Below, piece after piece: positions 10,021-17,229 of a stretch of 47,973 bases of DNA (positions within the stretch are counted from its first letter, which is position 1; the number at the start of each line of letters is the position of its first letter). Made by a program: the position numbers and the translations under genes. This DNA is from Acidimicrobiales bacterium (GTDB lineage Bacteria; Actinomycetota; Acidimicrobiia; Acidimicrobiales; JAHWLA01). Where the stretch lies: assembly GCA_035536915.1 (NCBI GenBank), contig DATLNE010000017.1, positions 1-47,973 on the forward strand, written 5' to 3'. The notes under the pieces were generated by a model, which made no database searches, was not told where the DNA came from, and saw only the letters and a program-made list of their open reading frames with translations.

Positions 10021-10128
10021 CCCACTTTGCTCCTCGATGCGCTCAGGAACCCCTCCCCTTCGCGCCACTTGGCGCCACCATACGCCCCACTCCCCCACCC
10101 GTCAATCCCACTTCACCCCCTTTCCCAC
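10021..10128 (-). promoter_or_regulatory. Cluster of GTGGG repeats, candidate MraZ-binding sites
   Basis: Five GTGGG words on the minus strand: 10124-10128, 10107-10111, 10094-10098, 10086-10090 and 10021-10025. Two have the fuller form AAGTGGGA (ending near 10107 and 10021). MraZ proteins bind short direct repeats containing GTGGG/TGGG upstream of mraZ. Here the sites lie upstream of the -35, inside the -35/-10 spacer and in the leader, which would suit repression. Spacing is irregular (8, 13, 17 and about 61 bases), so not every copy need be functional. Confidence 0.5.
10077..10105 (-). promoter_or_regulatory. Promoter of the mraZ/dcw operon
   Basis: TTGACG (10105-10100), a 17-base spacer, then TATGGT (10082-10077) on the minus strand, a near-consensus sigma-70-type promoter. 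Transcription would start near 10070, giving a leader of about 64 bases before the mraZ ATG. GTGGG repeats occupy the spacer. Confidence 0.65.
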
Positions 10129-10137
10129 CCCGGGGCG

Positions 10138-10143
10138 TACGGT
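10138..10143 (+). promoter_or_regulatory. -10 element, leaderless promoter of the flavoprotein gene
   Basis: TACGGT ends 8 bases before the ATG at 10152, and no Shine-Dalgarno sequence is present between them. This spacing fits a leaderless transcript starting at or next to the start codon, which is common in actinobacteria. No clear -35 is seen. Confidence 0.4.
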
Positions 10144-10151
10144 TTTGCCCC

Positions 10152-11216
10152 ATGACGTCCCTGGATGAGGCAATTGCCGCCGTCGAAGCTGCCGCCGACG
10201 ACGCCGAACAGCGCCGCTGCATCCCCGAGCCGGCCCTCGAGGCGCTGCGCGGCCTCGGCGTAAACCGGATGCTCCTGCCCGCCGAGTTGGGCGGCTCGGA
10301 GACGCCGGTGGCCGACGTCATCGACACGCTGGCGGCCATCGGGGCCGCCGACGGCAGCACGGCGTGGTGTGCGTCGATCGCCTCGGGCAGCAAGGTGTTC
10401 GCGGGCTACCTCCCCCGGCCGGTGGCTGCCGAGGTGTTCGCCCGGCCCGATGACGGCGCCGCCGGGGTGTTCGCCGCTCTGGGCACATATAAGGAAGGGC
10501 GCCTGAGCGGGCGGTGGCCGTTCACCAGCAACTGCCTGCACTCGTCATGGATCGGGATGGGCGCCTTCGTCGAGGGCGATCCCGTGCCCCGCCTCTTCTT
10601 CCTGCCTGCCGACCAGGTGACAGTGCACGAGACGTGGGACACCAGCGGCCTGTGCGCCACCGGGAGCCACGACGTCTCGGTCGACGACGTGGCCGTCGGG
10701 CTCGACTACTCGTGCTCGTTTCTCGACGGCCCATGGGCCGCCGGGGACATGTGGCGCATGCCCCTGTTCACGGTGCTGGCGCCGTGCCTGGTGGCGGGCT
10801 TGGTCGGCGTCGCCCGCGGCGCCGTCGACCAGGTGTTGGCCCACCTCCCGGACGACCCGGTGCACCTGGCCGAGCTGGCCGCCGCCGACAGCGCCATCCA
10901 GGCTGCGCACGCCGCGCTGGTGGTAAACGCCCAGCACATCACCGCCTTGGCCGCCGAGGGGATCCGTGCCGACCGCCGCACGCAGGCCCGGTCGATGCTG
11001 GCCGTCCAGCACGCCTGCGACACGGCCGTGGAGGTCGTCTCGACGGCCCACCGCCTGGGCGGCGGCCGGGCTGCGTACTCCTCCAGCCGCCTCCTGCGCT
11101 CGCTGCGCGACGTGCATGCGGGCAGGCAGCACGTGGCGTTTTCGCACCGCCATCGACCCGTGCTGGCCCGCATTTTGGCGGGCTCCGAGGAGATGGCGCC
11201 ACCGTTGGTCATCTAG
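10152..11216 (+). CDS. Acyl-CoA dehydrogenase-fold flavoprotein (dehydrogenase or flavin-dependent monooxygenase)
   Basis: 354 residues with the acyl-CoA dehydrogenase fold. The N-terminal helical domain holds MLLPAELGGSETPVADVI and IGAADGSTAWCASIASGS, followed by a beta domain and a C-terminal helical domain (HRLGGGRAAYSSSRLLRSLRDVHAGRQHVAFS). The C-terminal RDVHAGRQH pattern resembles the HsaA/DszC branch of FMN-dependent two-component monooxygenases more than classical FadE enzymes, and the usual catalytic Glu of acyl-CoA dehydrogenases is not obvious. It is divergent from mraZ, with 145 bases between. The substrate cannot be read from sequence. Confidence 0.8.
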   Translation: MTSLDEAIAAVEAAADDAEQRRCIPEPALEALRGLGVNRMLLPAELGGSETPVADVIDTLAAIGAADGSTAWCASIASGSKVFAGYLPRPVAAEVFARPDDGAAGVFAALGTYKEGRLSGRWPFTSNCLHSSWIGMGAFVEGDPVPRLFFLPADQVTVHETWDTSGLCATGSHDVSVDDVAVGLDYSCSFLDGPWAAGDMWRMPLFTVLAPCLVAGLVGVARGAVDQVLAHLPDDPVHLAELAAADSAIQAAHAALVVNAQHITALAAEGIRADRRTQARSMLAVQHACDTAVEVVSTAHRLGGGRAAYSSSRLLRSLRDVHAGRQHVAFSHRHRPVLARILAGSEEMAPPLVI

Positions 11217-11234
11217 AAACTTTGTGCAGGTGTC

Positions 11235-11263
11235 TAGTCAACGGGCGACAGTGCGCGTATCAT
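11235..11263 (+). promoter_or_regulatory. Promoter upstream of the short ORF and tRNA
   Basis: TAGTCA (11235-11240), a 17-base spacer and TATCAT (11258-11263) match the sigma-70 consensus at 4/6 and 5/6 positions. It would start transcription near 11270, ahead of the 31-codon ORF and the tRNA. Confidence 0.5.
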
Positions 11264-11296
11264 GTCGCTTGCTACACCACTGGGGGGACACCGACC

Positions 11297-11392
11297 ATGG
11301 AAGCCACGCTGAAGGACATCGAGTCGAAGTTCGCAACGACTCGAACCAGCGCGTCCCATGGGCTCGGCACCCGGCGAACATCGCGAACATAA
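11297..11392 (+). CDS. Short ORF of 31 codons, unknown
   Basis: An ATG follows a GGGGGGA tract 8 bases upstream and lies about 27 bases after a plausible promoter start. It encodes a polar 31-residue peptide beginning MEATLKDIESKFATTRTS. I recognise no family. It could be a leader peptide, a remnant of a longer gene, or chance in the leader of the tRNA transcript. Confidence 0.3.
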   Translation: MEATLKDIESKFATTRTSASHGLGTRRTSRT

Positions 11393-11416
11393 GCGACTCC
11401 TCGCCGCGAGCCTGAC

Positions 11417-11434
11417 CCGACGACGCATCGTCGG
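11417..11434 (+). other. Perfect 7-bp hairpin between the short ORF and the tRNA
   Basis: CCGACGA-CGCA-TCGTCGG forms a 7-bp stem with a 4-base loop, 24 bases before the tRNA 5' end. It has no following T-run, so it is not a classical terminator. It may mark the processing boundary of a precursor transcript. Confidence 0.35.
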
Positions 11435-11458
11435 ATCACCCCCGTGCAACACCATCCT

Positions 11459-11548
11459 GCGCCGGTAGCTTAACGGTAAACGGGCGTAAGCCTTAAGAGC
11501 CTTGGTCTTGTAAACCAAAAGATGCGGGTTCGAATCCCGCCCGGCGTA
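11459..11548 (+). tRNA. trnT: tRNA-Thr(TGT) with an enlarged D-arm
   Basis: Acceptor stem GCGCCGG (11459-11465) pairs with CCGGCGT (11541-11547; one G-U pair), and the discriminator is A11548. Anticodon stem TTGGT/ACCAA has loop CTTGTAA, with anticodon TGT at 11509-11511. The variable loop AAGAT is 5 bases, and the T-arm GCGGG-TTCGAAT-CCCGC is perfect. The D-arm is abnormal: stem GCTT (11468-11471)/GAGC (11497-11500) encloses 25 bases. A normal AACGGTAAA loop is followed by 16 extra bases holding a GGGC-GTAA-GCCT mini-hairpin. CCA is not encoded. The rest is canonical, so it may be functional. The extra segment makes it about 16 bases longer than a standard class I tRNA. Confidence 0.85.
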
Positions 11549-11563
11549 CGCAGGTGCAACACA

Positions 11564-11617
11564 CGGAAACGGCCCTCGGCTCGGTACTTGATCGGGCCGA
11601 GGGCTTTTCTGTTTCCG
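11564..11617 (+). terminator. Intrinsic terminator after the tRNA
   Basis: GCCCTCGGC (11572-11580) pairs with GCCGAGGGC (11596-11604) around a 15-base loop and is followed by TTTTCT. An outer CGGAAAC/GTTTCCG pair (11564-11570, 11611-11617) extends it. It should separate the tRNA transcript from the operon starting at 11726. Confidence 0.75.
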
Positions 11618-11725
11618 ACACAGGACATTTCATGCACAACGACCGACACCTCCGAACTTCGAGCGCCCGGCCCGTACTGGCCGCCTCGCGCCCGTCGGGT
11701 CGCCGGTAAGGGTGGTGGGGCGGCG

Positions 11726-12766
11726 ATGAAGCTCAAGGCGATCCACCCCACCATCGCCGAAGCCATCGAACTGCCCCGGCTCGTCGCCCTCGGCGACAAC
11801 CTGTTCGGCGCCGCCTTCAACCTCATGAAGCTCCTGCCCGCCCGGCACATCCTCGACCGGGCCCGGGAAGAGGGGCTGCTGCACCCCGACTCGGTGATCA
11901 TCGAGACCACCTCGGGCACCTTCGGCCTGGCCTTGGCCATCCTTTCGGCGCTGCGGGGCTACCGCCTGATCATCGTCAGCGACCCGGTCATCGACGAGCC
12001 GCTCAAGCGGCGGCTGGAGGACCTGGGGGCGGTCGTCGACATCGTGGCCGAGCCCGCAGCCATCGGCGGCTACCAGCAATCCCGCCTCGACCGGGTGGCT
12101 GAATTGGGCAAGCAGCACCCCGACCATTTTTGGCCGTCGCAGTACGAGAACCCCGACAACCCAGGGGCCTATGCGCACCTGGCCGAGTTCCTGGAAGAGG
12201 CCCTGGGCGAAGTCGACGCATTGGTGGGCACCGTCGGCTCCGGCGGGTCGATGTGCGGCACCGCCACCGCCCTGCGCACGTCGTTTTCCCACCTCTATGC
12301 CGTGGGCGTCGACACCCACGGCTCGGTGCTGTTCGGCGGCAAGGACGAAAAGCGCCTGCTGCGAGGCCTGGGCAACAGCCTCATGCCCAAGAACCTCGAC
12401 CACACGGTGTTCGACGAGGTGCATTGGGCGAGCTCGGCCGAGGCCTTCCACGCCACCCGCCAGCTGCACCGTCGCCACGGCCTGTTCATGGGCGGCACCA
12501 GCGGGGCGTCGTACATGGTGGCCAAGTGGTACGCCGAGCGGAACCCCGACCAGGCCGTCGTCTGCATGCTGCCCGACGAGGGCCACCGCTACCAGGACAC
12601 CATCTACAGCGAGGCGTGGCTGCAGGAGCACGACGTGTGGCTGCCCGGCCTGCCCGACGAGCCCAAGCTGGTCGAGCGCCGCGACGACTGCGACGGCGAG
12701 TGGGGCCGCATGCTCTGGGGCCGCCGCACCTACGAAGACGCCACCGGCGAGGAATTTCAACCCTAG
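11726..12766 (+). CDS. Cysteine synthase-family PLP enzyme (DabA-like, proposed 2,3-diaminobutyrate pathway)
   Basis: 346-residue fold-type II PLP enzyme related to CysK/SbnA. Lys35 in AAFNLMKLLPAR is the likely Schiff-base lysine; ETTSGTFGLALAILSA is the substrate-loop motif and GTVGSGGSMCGTATAL the phosphate-binding Gly-rich loop. The family does beta-replacement on activated Ser/Thr or cysteine. With the neighbouring threonine-kinase-like and lyase-like genes, I infer that it replaces the phosphate of O-phosphothreonine with an amine donor such as aspartate. A GGTGGGG-type Shine-Dalgarno precedes the ATG. It is the first gene of the operon, 2 bases from the ATP-grasp gene, and follows the tRNA terminator. 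Confidence 0.85.
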   Translation: MKLKAIHPTIAEAIELPRLVALGDNLFGAAFNLMKLLPARHILDRAREEGLLHPDSVIIETTSGTFGLALAILSALRGYRLIIVSDPVIDEPLKRRLEDLGAVVDIVAEPAAIGGYQQSRLDRVAELGKQHPDHFWPSQYENPDNPGAYAHLAEFLEEALGEVDALVGTVGSGGSMCGTATALRTSFSHLYAVGVDTHGSVLFGGKDEKRLLRGLGNSLMPKNLDHTVFDEVHWASSAEAFHATRQLHRRHGLFMGGTSGASYMVAKWYAERNPDQAVVCMLPDEGHRYQDTIYSEAWLQEHDVWLPGLPDEPKLVERRDDCDGEWGRMLWGRRTYEDATGEEFQP

Positions 12767-12768
12767 CC

Positions 12769-13980
12769 ATGGCCAATCGCGTCCTCCTCCTCGAGAGCAA
12801 CACCACCGGCACCGGGCGGTTGTTCGCCCGCGCCGCGGCCAACCTGGGCTTCGAGCCGGTGCTGGCGTGCAAAGACCCGTCCCGCTACCCCTACGCCGCC
12901 GAGGACGACCTGCGCGTCGAGGTGCTCGACACCGGCGACGAAGCGGCCGTGCTCGACCTGGCCCGCCGCCTGGAGCCCGTCGGCGTCACCTCGTCGTCGG
13001 AGTACTTCATCGCCCCCGCGGCGAGCATTGCCGCCGCCCTCGGCCTGCCGGGCGCCGACGCCGAGGCCATCCGCCGCTGCCGCGACAAGGAGCAGCAGCG
13101 CAGCGTCCTGGCCAACGCAGGCGTGCCCGTCCCCGGCTTCCGGGCCGTCGAGACGGTCGACGACGCCGTCGCCGCAGCCGACGACTTCGGCCTGCCGGTC
13201 GTGCTCAAGCCGGTGAGCGGCAGCGGCTCCATCGGCGTGCGCCTGTGCAAGAGCGCCGACGAGGTGGCCGCCCACGCCGCCACCCTCCTGTCGCAGACGG
13301 TGAACGAGCGGGGCATCGCCGTGCCCGGCCGGCTGCTGGTCGAGGAACTGGCCGTCGGCCCCGAGTACTCCTGCGAAGCCTTCGGCGGACGGGTGCTCGG
13401 CGTGGTGCGCAAGCACCTGGGCCCGCCCCCGTGGTTCGTGGAGATCGGCCACGACTTCCCCGCCCGGTTGAGCGAGGACGACGACGCCGCCGTGCACGCC
13501 TGCACCGAGGCCGCCCTCGAAGCCCTCGGCCTCGACTTCGGCCCAGCCCACGTCGAGTTGCGCCTGACGCCCGCAGGCCCCGCCCTCATCGAGGTGAACC
13601 CCCGGCTGGCCGGCGGGAACATCCCCGAGATGGTGCGCCACGCCACCGGCGTCGACCTGGTGACCGAGACCGTGCGCCTGGTGACGGGCGGACGTCCGCA
13701 CCTCGACGCCACCCGCAACCGCCACAGCGCCATCCGGTTCCTCCTGGCCCCCGCCGCCGGCACGCTGGAGGCCGTGGACGGGGCCGATCGGGCTGCGGCC
13801 GTGGAGCATGTCGTCGACGTGCGGGTGACCCGCTCGGCAGGCGACGCGGTGACGCGCGAGGGCGACTTCCGCGACCGCATCGGGCACGTGCTCACGTGCG
13901 CCGACAGCGAGGCAGGGGCGCAGTCGGCGGCCGACGAAGCCCTGCGGGCCTTCGACGTGCGGGTGAAGGCAGAAGCGTGA
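12769..13980 (+). CDS. ATP-grasp ligase
   Basis: 403 residues: an N-terminal Rossmann-like pre-ATP-grasp domain (RVLLLESNTTGTGRLFARAA), then the ATP-grasp domain. LPVVLKPVSGSGSIGVRLCK carries the ATP-binding Lys and flexible loop, LLVEELAVGPEYSCEAF is the typical E-E-x-x-G-x-E-x-S strand, and PALIEVNPRLAGGNIPEMV holds the metal-binding Glu/Asn. It resembles the L-amino-acid ligase/carbamoyl-phosphate-synthase-like branch that joins a carboxylate to an amine through an acyl-phosphate. Inferred role: forming a peptide or amide bond to the unusual amino acid made by its neighbours. Its TGA overlaps the next ATG. Confidence 0.85.
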   Translation: MANRVLLLESNTTGTGRLFARAAANLGFEPVLACKDPSRYPYAAEDDLRVEVLDTGDEAAVLDLARRLEPVGVTSSSEYFIAPAASIAAALGLPGADAEAIRRCRDKEQQRSVLANAGVPVPGFRAVETVDDAVAAADDFGLPVVLKPVSGSGSIGVRLCKSADEVAAHAATLLSQTVNERGIAVPGRLLVEELAVGPEYSCEAFGGRVLGVVRKHLGPPPWFVEIGHDFPARLSEDDDAAVHACTEAALEALGLDFGPAHVELRLTPAGPALIEVNPRLAGGNIPEMVRHATGVDLVTETVRLVTGGRPHLDATRNRHSAIRFLLAPAAGTLEAVDGADRAAAVEHVVDVRVTRSAGDAVTREGDFRDRIGHVLTCADSEAGAQSAADEALRAFDVRVKAEA

Positions 13981-15392
13981 TGGCGGGAACGGGCCGCATC
14001 AGCACGGGCATCAAGCCCGAGATCGCCGAGATGCTCTTCGGCACGACGGTCGACGAGGCCATCGACACCGAGCTCGGCTCCATCACCCAGGTCGACCGCG
14101 CCCACCTGCTGATGCTGGCCGAACAGGGCCTGGTGGCCGACGACGTGGCCCGCACCGTGCTGCGAGCCATCGACGAACTGCGGGCCACCGACTACGCGGC
14201 GCTGCGGGGCAAGCAGGCGGGCCGCGGCCTGTTCCTGCTCTACGAGAGCGCCCTGCCCAACGGCGGGGTCCTGCAGACCGGCCGCTCCCGCAACGACCTC
14301 AACGCCACCGTCCTCCTGCTCCGGCTGCGCGACGAATGGCTGGCACTGTCCCGCGCCGTGCTCGGCCTGCAAGCCGTGCTGATCGAACGGGCCGCCGAGT
14401 TCGCCGACGTGGTCATGCCCGCCTACACCCACTACCAGCCCGCGGTGCCGATCACCTACGGGCACTGGCTGGCGGGGGTGGCCTTCGCCCTCGGCCGCGA
14501 CGCGGCGGCCGTCCTCGACGCGGGCCGCACCGGGTTGGCCCGCTGCCCGCTGGGCGCCGGCTCTGCGGGCGGCACGTCGCTGCCCATCGACCCGGCCCGC
14601 ACCGCCGAGCTCTTGGGCTTCGACCACCCCGTGGCCCACTCCCTCGACGCCGTCGCCTCCCGCGACGTCGTGCTGCGCCTGCTGGCCGCCGCGTCGATCG
14701 CGGGCGTCACCCTGAGCCGCCTCACCGCCGACCTGCTGCCGTGGCTGGGCGGCGAGTACGGCTTCCTCACGCTGCCCGACGACCTCGTCGGCTCTAGCAG
14801 CCTCATGCCCCAGAAGCGCAACCCGTTCGTGCTCGAACAGGTGCAGGGCCGCACCACTGCGGCCGTCGGGGCCTTCACGGCGGCGGCAGGCGCCATGCAT
14901 GCCACGCCGTTCACCAACTCCATCGCCGTGGGCACCGAGGCTGTCAGCCATGTGTGGCGGGGCCTGCGCTCGATCACCGACGCCATGCGCCTGGCCACCT
15001 ACATGGTCGACGGCGCCCGCCCGGTTCCCGAGCGCATGCTGCAGCGCGCCGTCGAGGGCTACACCACCGCCACCGCCCTCGCCGACCGCTTGGTCGTGGG
15101 CGAAGGCAAGAGCTTCCGCGACGCCCACCACGAAGTGGGCTCGCTGATCAACCAACTGGAAGCGGCGGGCACCCACATCGAAGAAGACGGCCTCGACCCC
15201 GCCTCGGTCGTGGCTGGAAGCAAGTACGGGGGCGGCCCGGCGCCGTCGTCGATCGAGGCAGGCCTGGAGCTGTTGCGGGGCGAGCACGCCGCGCACGTCG
15301 AGGCCGTCGAGCAAGCAGACAAGTCGTGGCGAGCGGCAGAAGCCGACCTCGACCGGCACGTCCGACGATTCGTCGAGGGGGGCGAACAATGA
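13980..15392 (+). CDS. Argininosuccinate lyase-like enzyme (DabB-like)
   Basis: 470-residue member of the fumarase/argininosuccinate lyase superfamily. LQTGRSRNDLNATVLL matches the TGRSRND motif of ArgH, MPAYTHYQPAVPITYGHWL is the second conserved region, and SSSLMPQKRNPFVLEQ carries the catalytic-Ser loop. The superfamily eliminates fumarate from aspartate adducts. In this operon, as proposed for friulimicin DabB, it would release fumarate from an N-(aspartyl) adduct, leaving a new amino group. A plain ArgH of arginine synthesis is possible, but the other arg genes are absent and the kinase and PLP enzyme are present. Start ATG overlaps the upstream stop; stop overlaps the kinase ATG. Confidence 0.88.
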   Translation: MAGTGRISTGIKPEIAEMLFGTTVDEAIDTELGSITQVDRAHLLMLAEQGLVADDVARTVLRAIDELRATDYAALRGKQAGRGLFLLYESALPNGGVLQTGRSRNDLNATVLLLRLRDEWLALSRAVLGLQAVLIERAAEFADVVMPAYTHYQPAVPITYGHWLAGVAFALGRDAAAVLDAGRTGLARCPLGAGSAGGTSLPIDPARTAELLGFDHPVAHSLDAVASRDVVLRLLAAASIAGVTLSRLTADLLPWLGGEYGFLTLPDDLVGSSSLMPQKRNPFVLEQVQGRTTAAVGAFTAAAGAMHATPFTNSIAVGTEAVSHVWRGLRSITDAMRLATYMVDGARPVPERMLQRAVEGYTTATALADRLVVGEGKSFRDAHHEVGSLINQLEAAGTHIEEDGLDPASVVAGSKYGGGPAPSSIEAGLELLRGEHAAHVEAVEQADKSWRAAEADLDRHVRRFVEGGEQ

Positions 15393-16318
15393 CCTGGGAG
15401 AACTACGCCAGTTCCATAAGCGACGGACCGCTGGGCAACGGCTCGGCCATGGCCCACCACGGCGAACTGCTGCAAGGCATGTTCGTCGGCGGCGCCGGCC
15501 GGGCGATGCGCGGCCTGGTCACGCTGCCGTGCCGGCTCTACTGCTCCGAGGCGGTCTTCCGCCCGGGCGGCGAGGGCGTGCGGGTGCAGCCCGATTGGAA
15601 GTGGAAGGCCCGCCACGCGGCGGAGCTCACGCTGGCCCATATCGGCGCCGACGGCATGGGCGGCGAACTACAGCTGTCGAGCACCATCCCCATCGGCTGG
15701 GGCATGGGCTCGTCGACCAGCGACGTCATCGCCGCCATCACGGCCACGGCCGACGGCTTCGGCGTGCAACTGCCACGCGTCGAGGTGGCCCGCCTGGCCG
15801 TCACCGCCGAGACGGCGTCCGACTCCATCATGTTCGGCGACCACGCCCTGCTCTTCGCCCAGCGCGACGCGCTGATCATCGAGGACTTCGGCACCGCCTT
15901 CCCCGCCTTCGAGGTGCTGGGCTTCAGCACGGGCAGCGGCGTCGACACGCTGGAGTTCACCCCGGCCGAGTACGACGACCGCGACATCGAGCGCTTCGAG
16001 GAACTGCGGGTGCTGCTGCGCGAAGGCATGAAGGACCACGACCCGGGCCTCGTGGGCTACGTGGCCACCGCCAGCTCGCGCATCAACCAGCGCTACCTGC
16101 CCAAGCCCGAGTTCGACCGCCTGCTCCTGCTGGCCGACACGTGCGGCGCCGTGGGCGTGCAGGTAGCGCACTCGGGCAGTGTCGTCGGCGTGTTGTTCAA
16201 CGGCGACGACTCCGAAGTCGACGGCCGCGTCGAAAAGGCCGTGGCCGCCTTGGCCGAACTGGGCTTCGGCCCCACCTGGCGCTTCTCCACCCGACTGCGC
16301 ACCCCGGAGCACACCTGA
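15389..16318 (+). CDS. GHMP kinase, L-threonine kinase-like (DabC/PduX-like)
   Basis: 309 residues. The N-terminal MAHHGELLQGMFVGGAGRAM resembles the CGEL(I/V)QG region of PduX-type L-threonine kinases. STIPIGWGMGSSTSDVIAAI is the GHMP phosphate-binding loop (PxxxGxxSS), and the C-terminal GVQVAHSGSVVGVLF is the third GHMP motif. Inferred role: phosphorylating threonine, or a related hydroxy-amino acid, to give the leaving group for the PLP enzyme. The ATG overlaps the lyase TGA (ATGA). It ends 2 bases before the next gene. Confidence 0.85.
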   Translation: MTWENYASSISDGPLGNGSAMAHHGELLQGMFVGGAGRAMRGLVTLPCRLYCSEAVFRPGGEGVRVQPDWKWKARHAAELTLAHIGADGMGGELQLSSTIPIGWGMGSSTSDVIAAITATADGFGVQLPRVEVARLAVTAETASDSIMFGDHALLFAQRDALIIEDFGTAFPAFEVLGFSTGSGVDTLEFTPAEYDDRDIERFEELRVLLREGMKDHDPGLVGYVATASSRINQRYLPKPEFDRLLLLADTCGAVGVQVAHSGSVVGVLFNGDDSEVDGRVEKAVAALAELGFGPTWRFSTRLRTPEHT

Positions 16319-16320
16319 GC

Positions 16321-17229
16321 ATGAGCCGCACCGCCGTCTACTTCTTCTGCCGCACCGATGCCGACCCGGTGGCTTCGCGCGTCCTCGACGTGCTGGTGAA
16401 GCTGCATGCGCCGGCGGAGGTCGACGTGGTGGTCGACGGCGAGCCCGTGCTCGAACACGGCGACGGGGCGGGCAACCGCTTTCTGTTCGTGCGCACCGAC
16501 GACGTGCTCAGCCACGACTACCCGCGCTACCTGCCCGTGCTGAACGAGCACTTCGCCGACGCCGACTTCGCCGCCGTCGTGAACTGGCACGAGGGCGCCA
16601 ACGCCCCTGACCGGGTCATCACCGTGCACTCCACCGGTGACGTGCCCACCGGCTACTGGTCCCCCGCCGACCCCGGGGCCATGCGCAACCTCATGCGGGC
16701 CTTCGACACCGAGCGCCAGGCCGCCGGGCTCGACGACTTCGCCGTCGTCACCGAAGCGACCCACTGGTCGGGCGTCCCCTACGGCGGCACCCCCGACCTC
16801 ATCCCCCAGTACGCGGTGCCCACCTACGACATCGAGATCGGCTCCAGCCCCGAGGCATGGGGCGAAGCGGCGGCCCACGAGGTCGTGGCTCACGGGCTCA
16901 CGCAGGTCTTCGCCGCCGACGACCAGTCGGCCCAGACCGTGCTGTGCGCGGGCGGGGTGCACGTGGAGACGGCGTGGTCCACTCCCGTGCTCGACGGCGC
17001 CTACGCCGTGGGCCACCACCTGCCCAACCAGTGGCTGGTGACCGGCGAGTACGACCAGCCCTCGGCCGACGACAAGCTCGACGCCTGCGTGGCCTCGATC
17101 CGGGGCGGCGTGCAGGTGATCGCCGTGCACGACAAGTTGAAGGCCACCTACAAGGAGCCGTTCCGGCGGCTGGCCGAGCGCCTCGGCGTGCCCGTGGTGA
17201 AGCACCAAGCCCTGCGGAGGTCGGCATGA
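16321..17229 (+). CDS. DTD2-family D-aminoacyl-tRNA deacylase-like protein (archaeal/plant type)
   Basis: 302 residues. Three blocks match the archaeal/plant D-aminoacyl-tRNA deacylase (DTD2/GEK1) family: NWHEGANAPDRVITVHSTGD, FAVVTEATHWSGVPYGGTPD followed by YDIEIGSSPEAW, and a C-terminal CAGGVHVETAWSTPVL with YAVGHHLPNQWL (compare GGGHYxPxFT and GHxxPKYA in DTD2). DTD2 enzymes hydrolyse D-aminoacyl or modified aminoacyl esters from tRNA. The family is known mainly from archaea and plants, so a copy in a bacterial biosynthetic operon is unusual. The HH of the THH motif is HW here, so activity may differ. Possible roles: clearing tRNA charged with the non-canonical product, or a biosynthetic hydrolase/transferase. 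Confidence 0.75.
   Translation: MSRTAVYFFCRTDADPVASRVLDVLVKLHAPAEVDVVVDGEPVLEHGDGAGNRFLFVRTDDVLSHDYPRYLPVLNEHFADADFAAVVNWHEGANAPDRVITVHSTGDVPTGYWSPADPGAMRNLMRAFDTERQAAGLDDFAVVTEATHWSGVPYGGTPDLIPQYAVPTYDIEIGSSPEAWGEAAAHEVVAHGLTQVFAADDQSAQTVLCAGGVHVETAWSTPVLDGAYAVGHHLPNQWLVTGEYDQPSADDKLDACVASIRGGVQVIAVHDKLKATYKEPFRRLAERLGVPVVKHQALRRSA

Noticed and set aside
13980-15392. Ordinary argininosuccinate lyase of arginine synthesis
   Set aside because: Possible by sequence, but no argG or other arg gene adjoins it, and it is coupled on both sides to the ATP-grasp and threonine-kinase-like genes. The specialised-pathway reading is preferred, not proven.
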